From CAZGUG01 sp964625335 (GTDB lineage: Bacteria > Bacillota > Clostridia > Ch29): a stretch of DNA of 64,000 nt. The notes below the pieces were generated by a model. That model saw only the letters and a program-made list of their open reading frames with translations, had not been told where the DNA came from and did no database searches. Position numbers and translations under genes: made by a program. Where the stretch lies: positions 1-64,000 of the forward strand of contig CAZVBE010000008.1 of assembly GCA_964625335.1 (NCBI GenBank), given 5' to 3'. Of the stretch, positions 52,761 through 60,970 are shown in pieces (position 1 is the first letter of the stretch; each line of letters opens with the position of its first letter).

Positions 52761-53519
52761 CTATACTATCTGCCCGTGCTTTAACTTCATGGTGATATCC
52801 TCCGCCGCTCCTTTCATCAATGCCAGAATGTTTGCAAACTGCTCCGAAACCCTCTGATTGGGGCCAATGAGGGATATGCTTGAAAGAACCTGTCCCTCGC
52901 TGTCAAATATCGGTACAGCAACCGCCTTGCTTCCTATCTCAATCTCATTATCACATATAGCATACCCGTTATTTCTCACTTCATTAAGCTGTGCCTCGTA
53001 TTCCTGCATATTATCTATACTGTGCTGAGTATAGAGTATAAATCCATTGCTTCCGATAACTTCCTCCCGGAAAGCGTTTGATTTGTATGCCAATATCGCT
53101 TTTGCTGCGGCAGAACAGTTTAATGGCATTTCCCTGCCTATCTCAACATAAAACCTCAGGTTTCTTTGGCCATCCACCTTTTCTATACATACGACCTTGT
53201 TTTGCATAGTTACAGCCAGGAAAACCGTTTCCTTGGTTTCCTGCGACAGCATTTTGAGATAAGGCAGAATAAGCTGCACATGAAACTGCTGTTGTTCACA
53301 TTTTAATGCCTTGTAACTGAGATTCATAATTTTCCATCCCAATCTGTACTTCTTGCTGTTCTCATCTTTCTCAATCAGTCCGTGCTTATTAAGCTCGGAC
53401 AATATCCTGTGCACTGTAGCTGCCGGCATTCCAAGGATTTTGGACAATTCTGCTGTTCCAAGACTCTCATTATGCCCCAAAGTCTCTAATATCGCAACAA
53501 TTTTATTTATCACTTTCAA
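52761..53519 (-). CDS. IclR-family transcriptional regulator
   Basis: The 252-residue protein has the winged helix LGTAELSKILGMPAATVHRI and the IclR effector domain (NLRFYVEIGREMPLNCSAAA, EIGSKAVAVPIFDSEG). TTG 53519, with GAGGGG eight bases upstream, is the likely start; the open frame to 53651 gives unlikely extra residues. It is a paralogue of the IclR protein at 34187. It leads the iclR-arcC-pyrB unit, and a near-palindrome just upstream (53544-53560) may be its own operator. Confidence 0.92.
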   Translation of the reverse strand: MKVINKIVAILETLGHNESLGTAELSKILGMPAATVHRILSELNKHGLIEKDENSKKYRLGWKIMNLSYKALKCEQQQFHVQLILPYLKMLSQETKETVFLAVTMQNKVVCIEKVDGQRNLRFYVEIGREMPLNCSAAAKAILAYKSNAFREEVIGSNGFILYTQHSIDNMQEYEAQLNEVRNNGYAICDNEIEIGSKAVAVPIFDSEGQVLSSISLIGPNQRVSEQFANILALMKGAAEDITMKLKHGQIV

Positions 53520-53543
53520 AATGATAACCCCTCTTCGCACAAT

Positions 53544-53560
53544 AATCCACATCGTGGAAT
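53544..53560. promoter_or_regulatory. Operator-like inverted repeat before iclR
   Basis: AATCCAC-atc-GTGGAAT, one mismatch between the arms, 25-41 bases before the iclR start. Size and symmetry fit IclR-type sites. Confidence 0.45.
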
Positions 53561-53662
53561 GAGCTTTCATAACGTGACACTTTATGTTTTCGACAAGCAC
53601 TGTTAGATTCCTTCTTAAATCAATAAATTTTTTTGGTTTTTTGTCCGGCATAAACCGGTTGC

Positions 53663-53702
53663 AAAAGCAAAAACCCCTGAATTATTCAGAGGTTTTGCTT
53701 TT
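53663..53702 (-). terminator. Terminator after pyrE
   Basis: Minus strand long stem AAAAGCAAAACCTCTGAAT with ATTCAGGGGTTTTTGCTTTT, loop a few bases. It separates the PyrR-controlled genes from iclR-arcC-pyrB. Confidence 0.85.
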
Positions 53703-53712
53703 ATTGACGTAT

Positions 53713-54294
53713 TTATACCTGTAAGCCTCTGCTGCCTGGTTTAACCAGGGGTATACCTTCTTTGCACAACGGGCAGTCTTTCGGATCAAAGGTCTTGAGG
53801 CTGTCAAGCGTTATAACTGCTTTTTGCTTTACTCCAAAATCCACCTTACCTCCGCTCCTGTCCACCAGGGTGCCTACCCCTGCAACTATACCTCCGTTAT
53901 TTACCACTACGTCTATTACTTCTCTCACCGAACCGCCTGTTGTAACAACATCTTCCACCACCAGCAGCCGTGCCCCTTCAGGTATCCTAAAGCCCCTTCT
54001 GGGCATCATCCTGTTCTCCTCCCTCTCTGTGAACAGGGCCGGTATCCCAAGTTGCCTGCCCGTTTCATATGCGACGATAATGCCGCCTATCGCAGGTCCT
54101 ATAACAAGATCTATTTCGTCATCCTTGAATGCGGAAACAATGTCCTCAACCAGTTTTTCAGTGGGTTTGGGGTGCTGAAGCACCTTCGCACACTGTATAT
54201 AGATATCGCTGTGCAGCCCCGATGTAAACTTAAAATGTCCCCTCATAATAGCGCCTGTCTTTTCAAATATATCCATTAATTCATTTTGATACAT
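53713..54294 (-). CDS. pyrE: Orotate phosphoribosyltransferase
   Basis: PyrE joins orotate to PRPP. The 193-residue protein has the start MYQNELMDIFEKTGAIMRGH, FKFTSGLHSDIYIQCAKVL, and the PRPP motif LLVVEDVVTTGGSVREV. The length and the C-terminal CPLCKEG are typical of the clostridial type. It follows pyrF by 56 bases and ends the PyrR-controlled unit. Confidence 0.95.
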   Translation of the reverse strand: MYQNELMDIFEKTGAIMRGHFKFTSGLHSDIYIQCAKVLQHPKPTEKLVEDIVSAFKDDEIDLVIGPAIGGIIVAYETGRQLGIPALFTEREENRMMPRRGFRIPEGARLLVVEDVVTTGGSVREVIDVVVNNGGIVAGVGTLVDRSGGKVDFGVKQKAVITLDSLKTFDPKDCPLCKEGIPLVKPGSRGLQV

Positions 54295-54350
54295 ACTTAT
54301 TCCTCCAATCCTATTGTTATATTATGTTTAAATTTTCATCGCCGGATATT

Positions 54351-55250
54351 TTACAGAAACTGCCGTAAAGCGGCTGTTATGTCTTTCTTCATCCTAACTG
54401 CTTCGTTGTGTGCGGCCTGCCTGAATTCTTCCAGGGTTACTTCCGGTCCTTTTTCGGTTTTCATGTATGCACCCATTATTGCCCGCGAAGAATTTATTAT
54501 GGCGCCAAGACCATCCTTGTTAAAGGCATTCGCCACTTCTCTGCCGCTGCCACCCTGCGCGCCATATCCCGGAACCAGAAACAACGCGCCCGGCATTTCT
54601 TTCCTGAGAACAGCCATTTCCTTCGGATAAGTAGCGCCTACCACCGCGCCTACCGAACTATATCCATGCGTGCCCACAGCGCTTTTCCCCCATGCTGCCA
54701 CCATTCTGCCAAGGTGCTTGTACAGGTAATCACCATCAACCATCATGTTTTGCAGGTCCCCCGACGAAGGGTTGGACGTTTTGACAAGAATAAACACACC
54801 CTTGTCCTGTTCTTCACATGCCCTGATAAAAGGCAAAACAGCATCATACCCAAGAAACGGATTTAGCGTTACGGCATCACACGCAAAGGGCCCGTCAAAG
54901 TGGGCATACTTGTATGCAGCGGCTGTTGAAGATATATCCCCTCTTTTTATATCTCCTATTACAATGAGGCCCTTGCTGCATGCATATTCCAGGGTGTTCT
55001 GGTATGCCTTCAATCCGTCTATACCCAAAGCCTCATAAAATGCTATTTGAAGCTTAACGGCGGGCATAATTTCCGCAACTGCATCAATAAGCGCCCTGTT
55101 GAACCTGAAAACTGCTGCACCGACATCCTGGGTTGTATCTCCCAGGCCAGCCCTAATACAGCCTGGTATCAGTTCCAACCTGGGGTCAAGTCCCAGTACC
55201 GACGGGTTGCTTTTTTCTATTATCTTTTCTATCAATCTGTCGGAAAACAC
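54351..55250 (-). CDS. pyrF: Orotidine 5'-phosphate decarboxylase, type 2
   Basis: This is the long (299-residue) type 2 PyrF that makes UMP. Visible blocks are NPSVLGLDPRLELIPG, VKLQIAFYEALGIDGLKAY, the catalytic GDIKRGDISSTAAAYKYAHF and LFLVPGYGAQGGSGREV. A PyrR-binding leader with a terminator precedes it. pyrE follows. Confidence 0.94.
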   Translation of the reverse strand: MFSDRLIEKIIEKSNPSVLGLDPRLELIPGCIRAGLGDTTQDVGAAVFRFNRALIDAVAEIMPAVKLQIAFYEALGIDGLKAYQNTLEYACSKGLIVIGDIKRGDISSTAAAYKYAHFDGPFACDAVTLNPFLGYDAVLPFIRACEEQDKGVFILVKTSNPSSGDLQNMMVDGDYLYKHLGRMVAAWGKSAVGTHGYSSVGAVVGATYPKEMAVLRKEMPGALFLVPGYGAQGGSGREVANAFNKDGLGAIINSSRAIMGAYMKTEKGPEVTLEEFRQAAHNEAVRMKKDITAALRQFL

Positions 55251-55361
55251 AATAAACCACCACCTGTATTATCAATATTTGCAAAGTATGACCCTTCAAC
55301 ATTAAACAATGCCTTAACGCTTGTTATTTTATGCAAAGACAGCAGGTGCTTTGAATGATAC

Positions 55362-55467
55362 AAAAAAAGAGCAATATACATGGGTAATTAATACCATGTA
55401 TTTGCCCTTTTACCCGTAGCCATAAAAAAATTTCATTTTAAAGCCTCCTTTTTAGCCTCACAGGACT
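55362..55467 (-). promoter_or_regulatory. PyrR attenuator upstream of pyrF
   Basis: The minus strand at 55467-55454 reads AGTCCTGTGAGGCT, an exact match to the PyrR loop pattern ARUCCNGNGAGGYU. About 45 bases on, a terminator hairpin AGGGCAAATACATGG/CCATGTATATTGCTC with TTTTTTT ends at 55362. PyrR with UMP would favour the terminator and cut pyrF-pyrE expression. Confidence 0.88.
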
Positions 55468-55487
55468 ATATTAAAGGTACTTCCCGG

Positions 55488-56033
55488 CTAATTCTCAACT
55501 ATCAGCGCAGAATTTTCTCCATCCACTTCCTCCAGATTAACCTTGATTGTCTCCTTTGTGGAAGTAGGCACATTCTTGCCTACATAATCAGGTCTTATGG
55601 GAAGCTCTCTGTGACCACGGTCAACCAGAACCATCAATTGTATGGCGGATGGCCTTCCCAGTTCAATAAGGGCATCCAGGGCCGCCCTTATTGTCCTCCC
55701 GGTGTAAATAACATCGTCTACCAGTATAACTCTTTTGTCGCTGATATCGAACCCGATTTTTGTCTGGCCTGCGCCCGGAACCTTCGATGCGGTATTGAGG
55801 TCATCTCTGTGCAGTGTTATATCCAACTCTCCCAGTGGAAGACTCACACCTTCAATTTCTTCTATCTTGCCGGCAATTTTTTGCGCAAGGGGCACACCCC
55901 TCGTCTTTATTCCCACCAGCACAAGATCCTGTACACCCTTGTTCCTTTCCAGTATTTCGTGGGCTACGCGGGTAACCGCCCTGTTTATTGCCCTTTCATC
56001 CATTATCCTAGTCTTTACCTTAATGGATATCAC
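55488..56033 (-). CDS. pyrR: PyrR, UMP-sensing attenuator protein/uracil phosphoribosyltransferase
   Basis: PyrR binds pyr leader RNA with UMP to end transcription. The 181-residue protein has MDERAINRAVTRVAHEILER, LVLVGIKTRGVPLAQKIAG, DITLHRDDLNTA, and the PRPP motif VILVDDVIYTGRTIRAALD. The start is uncertain: GTG 56033 lacks a good ribosome site, ATT 56024 is well placed after AGGTGAT and gives the family-like leader of seven residues, and ATG 56003 would cut it short. It is the first gene after its own attenuator. Confidence 0.95.
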   Translation of the reverse strand: MISIKVKTRIMDERAINRAVTRVAHEILERNKGVQDLVLVGIKTRGVPLAQKIAGKIEEIEGVSLPLGELDITLHRDDLNTASKVPGAGQTKIGFDISDKRVILVDDVIYTGRTIRAALDALIELGRPSAIQLMVLVDRGHRELPIRPDYVGKNVPTSTKETIKVNLEEVDGENSALIVEN

Positions 56034-56045
56034 CTGCTTTCAACA

Positions 56046-56135
56046 TAAAAAACTCCCTGTACACGGCAGGAAGTCTGTCATTTCACTCAATACAACAGTA
56101 ATATACTTCCTTGCCGGTCTCTCTGTACCGCTTAA
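56046..56135 (-). promoter_or_regulatory. PyrR attenuator upstream of pyrR
   Basis: Minus strand: PyrR hairpin GCGGTACAGAGAGACCGGC (56131-56113) overlaps an antiterminator arm GGCAAGGAAGT that can pair with ACTTCCTGCC. The competing terminator is ACTTCCTG-ccgtgta-CAGGGAGT plus TTTTTTAT (56074-56046). Anti-antiterminator, antiterminator and terminator are all present. Confidence 0.82.
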
Positions 56136-56161
56136 AGAAAAGCATACGTTTGCTTTAATAC

Positions 56162-56190
56162 ATTATATCACTATCATGTTTACCTGTCTA
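56162..56190 (-). promoter_or_regulatory. Promoter of pyrR
   Basis: Minus strand: -35 TAGACA, 17-base spacer, extended -10 TGATATAAT, upstream of the pyrR attenuator. Confidence 0.7.
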
Positions 56191-56231
56191 TATACATTTC
56201 GGGCTCCGGTAATCCAATCCTATGATGGAAC

Positions 56232-56271
56232 CTCCTTCCCGGCCCAATCGTCAGTCCTTGCCGGGAAGGAG
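56232..56271 (-). terminator. Hairpin after the cyclic amidohydrolase gene
   Basis: Perfect 12-bp stem CTCCTTCCCGGC/GCCGGGAAGGAG with a 16-base loop; no T-run, so its role as terminator is uncertain. Confidence 0.5.
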
Positions 56272-56294
56272 CTTGGTTTGACATCAATATATAT

Positions 56295-57692
56295 TTACTG
56301 CGGCCTTATAAACCTGCCGGATGGTTTGCCTACAATTTCGCCTTCCTTTGCTACCGTTCTGCCGCGTACAATAGTAGCAACCGGTGCACCTTTTAATTCA
56401 AAGCCGTCAAATGCATTCACCTTGCTTTTACTGTGCAGCTTTTCCCTTTTAATGGTGTGTTTCATATCAAGGTCCACTATTGTTATATCCGCATCCGTAC
56501 CCACTCTTAAAGAACCCTTTTCCGGGTATATCCCGAACAGCTTTGCCGGATTTTCCGAAAGTATTGACGCCAGCTCATTTATGGTAATCCGCCCGGTACT
56601 CACTTCGTTTATCATTAATGGGGCAAGGGTCTCGATGCTCGCCATTCCCGCAGGAATTGACCACAAATCGCCCTGCTTTTCCTCTTCTGTATGCGGGGCA
56701 TGGTCCGAGCACACAAGGGAAATTATGCCGTCTTTAATTCCCTGCCAAAGTTTTTCCTGGTCTTCCCTGTACCTTATTGGAGGATAGCCCTTCATCATTG
56801 GTCCAACCCTGTCATAATCCTCGTTGCATAGCACCAGATAATGGGGACATGTTTCTCCGGTGACCGGATAGCCCTCACTTTGTGCCTGTTTAATCAAATC
56901 CACTCCTTCTTTTGCGGCCATATGAAGGATGTGAAGCCTTGCTTCCGTCCATTTGGAAAATGAAATAGCAGTCTTTATAATTGTCTCCTCAGAGACATTA
57001 GGCCTGGCCCTCAGCATTGCTTCATAGCTTTTGTCTCCTGTTTTCTCCACTTCTTCGGTCAATGTCTGGATTATATCGAAATTTTCTGCATGTATGCCGA
57101 CCAGCTTCCCTGTCCTGGCAATTTCCTGAAACATCTTATATATTTCCCCGTCCCTAAGCGGCGGAATAACGTCTTCCATATCCGGACTATAGTTATAGAT
57201 CAGTTGATAGGTTTTGCTGTCAATAGCATAACCCCAGAAAAACTTAAACCCTATAACCCCCGCGTCGTTTAAGGGTATTAGCTGATCCATATTCAAATTC
57301 CCCAGACACAGTCCCCAAATGGCAAAGTCAGTATACGCCTTTGGAGTTAGGTGTTTAACCTGTTTATGTAAATTCTCCACATTATGTACTGCGGGATTTG
57401 AGTTGGGCATTTCAAATATTGTTGTCAGCCCGCCTATTGCTGCAGACATTGTAGAATGATAAAAATCCTCCTTGTGGGTTGCTCCGTTCTCTCCATCCCT
57501 CGAGTGTACATGAACGTCTATAAGGCCGGGGAGTACATACTTGCCCATAGCATCTGTTACCTCGGCGGCTTCGCCGTCCAGCTCACTCTCTGTAATAGCG
57601 AATATTTTTTCATCTTTAACATAAATATTGGCCCTATACGTCCTTCCTGCGTCTACAAGAGTACCATTTTTTATAACGTGGTCCCACTTCAT
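56295..57692 (-). CDS. Cyclic amidohydrolase (dihydroorotase/allantoinase/hydantoinase family)
   Basis: These enzymes open or close cyclic ureides. The 465-residue protein has the metal motif PGLIDVHVHSRDGENGATHK, GLTTIFEMPNSNPAVHNVEN, the candidate carboxylated Lys in GVIGFKFFWGYA, KLVGIHAEN, RLHILHMAAKEG and the catalytic SDHAPHTEEEK. HxHxR and MPNxN resemble dihydroorotase residues that bind the carboxylate, but LREPG is missing, and HKEDFYHSTMSAAIGG is allantoinase-like. ATG 57692 follows GGAGGC. It could be the PyrC that the pyr set otherwise lacks, or a catabolic ureide hydrolase. Confidence 0.88.
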   Translation of the reverse strand: MKWDHVIKNGTLVDAGRTYRANIYVKDEKIFAITESELDGEAAEVTDAMGKYVLPGLIDVHVHSRDGENGATHKEDFYHSTMSAAIGGLTTIFEMPNSNPAVHNVENLHKQVKHLTPKAYTDFAIWGLCLGNLNMDQLIPLNDAGVIGFKFFWGYAIDSKTYQLIYNYSPDMEDVIPPLRDGEIYKMFQEIARTGKLVGIHAENFDIIQTLTEEVEKTGDKSYEAMLRARPNVSEETIIKTAISFSKWTEARLHILHMAAKEGVDLIKQAQSEGYPVTGETCPHYLVLCNEDYDRVGPMMKGYPPIRYREDQEKLWQGIKDGIISLVCSDHAPHTEEEKQGDLWSIPAGMASIETLAPLMINEVSTGRITINELASILSENPAKLFGIYPEKGSLRVGTDADITIVDLDMKHTIKREKLHSKSKVNAFDGFELKGAPVATIVRGRTVAKEGEIVGKPSGRFIRPQ

Positions 57693-57816
57693 TATTAATG
57701 CCTCCGTTTCTGTAAGTTTGTCAGTTATTGATATTATACTCATATTATAGAATAATAAGCATGCTGTGTAAACTGTGAGGTATTCTAAATCGTGTTGTTT
57801 ATAAAGAACATTATAC

Positions 57817-57859
57817 AAAGAGACAAACAGCACTTAACAATCTGGCTGTTTGTCCCTTT
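57817..57859. terminator. Terminator after the second dctP
   Basis: 15-bp stem AAAGAGACAAACAGC/GCTGTTTGTCCCTTT, one G-T pair, 13-base loop, T-rich tails on both sides. Confidence 0.8.
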
Positions 57860-57895
57860 GTATTTTTTATATGAACATTACGATACGGTTAGAGA

Positions 57896-58936
57896 TTAAT
57901 AGTAATTTTTCACTTCTTCAATAAAGCTCTCATAAACCTGTTCAGCGTTATCTCCACCAACTTTATAAAACTCATCAACTGCTTTTTTAGCCAATTCCCG
58001 GAACTCATCAGTAACTTCCTTTGACAACTCATTAACTTCCATTCCATTTTCTTTAAGTATATCTATAGCAGAATCACTCATTTTCTCCTGCTCTATGGCA
58101 TATAACGGGCGTGTCTCCTCAACTGCCTCTAATAAAATACCTTTAATATCCTCAGGCAAAGAATCCCATAGATCCTTATTAAAGATAAGAGAAGCTACAT
58201 ACAAATCTGAATTAGAAATTGTCAGATAATTTTGCACCTCATAGAATTTCATTTGCTCAATGATTTCCACAGGGTTAGTTTGACCGTCCGCCATATTTAA
58301 AGAGAGAGCACTATATAATTCGGAAAACGGTATTGCAACAGGATTAGCTCCATAGGCCTTGTAGGTAGCAGTAATAATAGGAGCAGACATTACACGCATT
58401 TTTACTCCTTTAAAGCCATCTGAAGCTGTAATAGGATTTGTGGAAGTTGTCCATTGCATGAAGCCTTCATCCATCCAATCAATTACATGCATATTCTTGC
58501 TTTCATATGCCGCCGAAATAGTTTCATTTATTGTTTTGCTTTCTATCAAGAATTGCTTTGCTTTTTGTAAATCGCTGGGGAAAATATAATGCATGCTAAA
58601 GATATTGCTTTCGGGTACCATGCTGCCGGCAGCTCCTGCTGCCATGAAACCTAAATCAATGGCACCGTTTTGTATCAACTCCCCTTGATTAGAGCCATCA
58701 CCTAATTGACCTAAAAAATAAATGTCTAGTTTTATTCTCCCATCTGATTTCTCTTCAACCAGTTCTTTGAAAATTTGTGCATATACATCTTGATTGCTGC
58801 CCTGTGCTTCGTCTAATGCGAATTTCCAATCATAGGATACAGTAGCATCCTCATCGGAATCCTCGTTATTACCAGTACAAGCAGTAACAGATAGCATTAA
58901 TAAAACAGCACACAATAGACACAACAATTTTTTCAT
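57896..58936 (-). CDS. dctP: TRAP transporter substrate-binding lipoprotein (DctP type), second system
   Basis: Lipoprotein signal MKKLLCLLCAVLLMLSVTAC, then a DctP fold with WKFALDEAQGSNQDVYAQIF, GRIKLDIYFLGQLGDGSNQG and the ligand Arg in FKGVKMRVMSAPIITATY, followed by GANPVAIPFSELYSALSLN. It is a paralogue of the dctP at 47722. ATG 58936 follows GAAAGGGG. Unlike the first system it is the last gene of its run (dctQ-dctM-dctP), with a 164-base gap before it that holds an operator-like repeat. Confidence 0.94.
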   Translation of the reverse strand: MKKLLCLLCAVLLMLSVTACTGNNEDSDEDATVSYDWKFALDEAQGSNQDVYAQIFKELVEEKSDGRIKLDIYFLGQLGDGSNQGELIQNGAIDLGFMAAGAAGSMVPESNIFSMHYIFPSDLQKAKQFLIESKTINETISAAYESKNMHVIDWMDEGFMQWTTSTNPITASDGFKGVKMRVMSAPIITATYKAYGANPVAIPFSELYSALSLNMADGQTNPVEIIEQMKFYEVQNYLTISNSDLYVASLIFNKDLWDSLPEDIKGILLEAVEETRPLYAIEQEKMSDSAIDILKENGMEVNELSKEVTDEFRELAKKAVDEFYKVGGDNAEQVYESFIEEVKNYY

Positions 58937-58977
58937 TTTTTTACCCCTTTCATTTTCAAATTTTGTTCTATACAACA

Positions 58978-58999
58978 TGAGAATAATATTACATTCTCA
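58978..58999. promoter_or_regulatory. Operator-like inverted repeat before the second dctP
   Basis: Perfect arms TGAGAAT/ATTCTCA around 8 bases, 42-63 bases upstream of the dctP start; likely a regulator site for separate expression of dctP. Confidence 0.45.
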
Positions 59000-59100
59000 A
59001 AAACCACTTGTAGAAATTAACACTAAACCTAGTTTATTAAACTATTAGACGTGAACATAACTTGCAACTGAAATACGGATACATGCACTAAACTCAGGCA

Positions 59101-60378
59101 TTACTTAATCAATAATAGACTTATTTGTGGAACAAATATAAGAACAATAGAATACAGTATAAAAATAATCAAATAAGGATAGACACCGCTCATTACCTCT
59201 ACGAATTTCTTTTCAAAAATTACGCAGGCCGTAAAAATATTAGCTCCAAAGGGCGGCGTTATAGACCCTATTGCCGATTGAGCTACTACCAGAACTCCCA
59301 AATGTATTGGATCTATACCGGCTCCAACTGCGATAGGGAAAATGATCGGAATTAGTATTAAAATCACCGGCATACAGTCTACAAACATACAAGCTATGAA
59401 GAATATAAAGCTGGTGATTAAAAGAATAAGATTTGCTGAAGGATTTAAACTCAAAACTGCATTTGCAAGCATATTGGGTATGTTTACATAGGTTATTACC
59501 CACGAGAAAACCTGTCCCGCGGCAATCAAAACAAAAACAGCGGCAGTTACGATAGAGGTTGAATATGCGATTTTTGGTATTTCACGCAAGGTAATTGAAC
59601 GGTATACCACTACCTCCAGCAGCAAAGCGTATAATACAGAAATAGCTGCCGCTTCGGTTGGACTTGCAAAACCGGAATAAATACCGCCGAGAATAATTAC
59701 CGGTAAACCTAATGTTAAAAGAGCCCTTTTCAGCGAAATCAGCCTTTCACCCCACGATTTGCGCTCACGTGTTTTTATATGATTGAAACGTGCATAAAAG
59801 TAATCATAAACTGCAAACAAAATAAATAGCAGGACCCCTGGAACAAGACCCGCCAGGAACATATCCGAAACCGACGTTCCGGTGACTACACAATACATAA
59901 TCATTACAACGCTGGGGGGAATAAGCAGCGCCACATTGGAGGCGGTCATTAGCATAGCAATAATATGTGAATCCTTATAGCCGCTATTAAGAAGGCCGGG
60001 GCGCATAGTTTTACCTATAGCTACCATGGTTGCCATAGCAGAACCGGAAATTGCTCCGAACATGGTACAAGTTGCTTCTGCCGTAATAGCCAATCCACCA
60101 TGAATATGCCCCATAAAGCTGTCAATAAAATCCAATAATCGTTTTGCTGTCTGACCGCTGCACATAATCTCTGCGGATAATACAAACATAGGAATTGCAA
60201 GCAGACCGGAAGAAGATATTCCAGCTACCAGTTGCTGGGTAATCAAATCCAAACTTAAATTAGGAAAGTAAACATTTGCAACCGTAAGGGGCGCCATAAT
60301 CAATCCAACGAATAGCGGAAATCCCATTAACAAAAATAGAAACAGTAAAAATAGTAAAATAAATATCAGCATAAGCAT
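59101..60378 (-). CDS. dctM: TRAP transporter large permease (DctM type), second system
   Basis: The 425-residue, about 12-helix protein has the family blocks FGAISGSAMATMVAIGKTMR, NVALLIPPSVVMIMYCVVTG and AIGSITPPFGANIFTACVIF. GGAGG precedes the ATG. It follows dctQ by 14 bases and is a paralogue of the dctM at 45868. Confidence 0.95.
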   Translation of the reverse strand: MLMLIFILLFLLFLFLLMGFPLFVGLIMAPLTVANVYFPNLSLDLITQQLVAGISSSGLLAIPMFVLSAEIMCSGQTAKRLLDFIDSFMGHIHGGLAITAEATCTMFGAISGSAMATMVAIGKTMRPGLLNSGYKDSHIIAMLMTASNVALLIPPSVVMIMYCVVTGTSVSDMFLAGLVPGVLLFILFAVYDYFYARFNHIKTRERKSWGERLISLKRALLTLGLPVIILGGIYSGFASPTEAAAISVLYALLLEVVVYRSITLREIPKIAYSTSIVTAAVFVLIAAGQVFSWVITYVNIPNMLANAVLSLNPSANLILLITSFIFFIACMFVDCMPVILILIPIIFPIAVGAGIDPIHLGVLVVAQSAIGSITPPFGANIFTACVIFEKKFVEVMSGVYPYLIIFILYSIVLIFVPQISLLLIK

Positions 60379-60392
60379 ACCTCCTTCCTAGT

Positions 60393-60935
60393 CTATAGGT
60401 TTTGTTGCTGTAAAACATCTTCAACTTCTATCTTTTCTGACCCTGTATAATTAATATCTTTATTTGATATGTTTAGAAAAGTCATTAATGTATACTGTAA
60501 TGCCGCAAGTAAACTGCCTAAAGGCATTATCCCAACTACAAGATACATGGGAATTCTTAATACCGTCGTAATACGTCCATAGGCAAACACTTTCATGGCA
60601 TAAAAGACGCATAAATAAGTTAGGAAGAACAGAAATAAAGAAGTTAAACCTGAAGTAATAATATTCATGAGACGCTTCTTGTCCTGCGGAAGGCTGTCAT
60701 AGATTGCTGTCATAACCACATGTTTACCGTGCCTAGCCGCATTACTCAATCCAATAAAAGTTATAATCAAAACCGAAATTTGACATAGTTCATCAACCGC
60801 CTGCACGCTATAATTGAATACAGTTCTGCCTACGGAATTAATAATCAATAGAGATGCCATAAAAAGTACCGCATATGCAAGCAGGTTATATTCAACTTTA
60901 CCGATTATTTTATTGATCTTTAACAACCTGTCCAT
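60393..60935 (-). CDS. dctQ: TRAP transporter small permease (DctQ type), second system
   Basis: The 180-residue, four-helix protein shows SVQAVDELCQISVLIITFIG and GLSNAARHGKHVVMTAIYDS, with a longer acidic C-terminus than the first DctQ. It follows the short-chain dehydrogenase gene by 35 bases, in one operon with amidohydrolase, racemase-like and dehydrogenase genes. Confidence 0.92.
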   Translation of the reverse strand: MDRLLKINKIIGKVEYNLLAYAVLFMASLLIINSVGRTVFNYSVQAVDELCQISVLIITFIGLSNAARHGKHVVMTAIYDSLPQDKKRLMNIITSGLTSLFLFFLTYLCVFYAMKVFAYGRITTVLRIPMYLVVGIMPLGSLLAALQYTLMTFLNISNKDINYTGSEKIEVEDVLQQQNL

Positions 60936-60970
60936 ATTTTAACCCCCCAGATTTGAAGAAAAAGCCAGTT

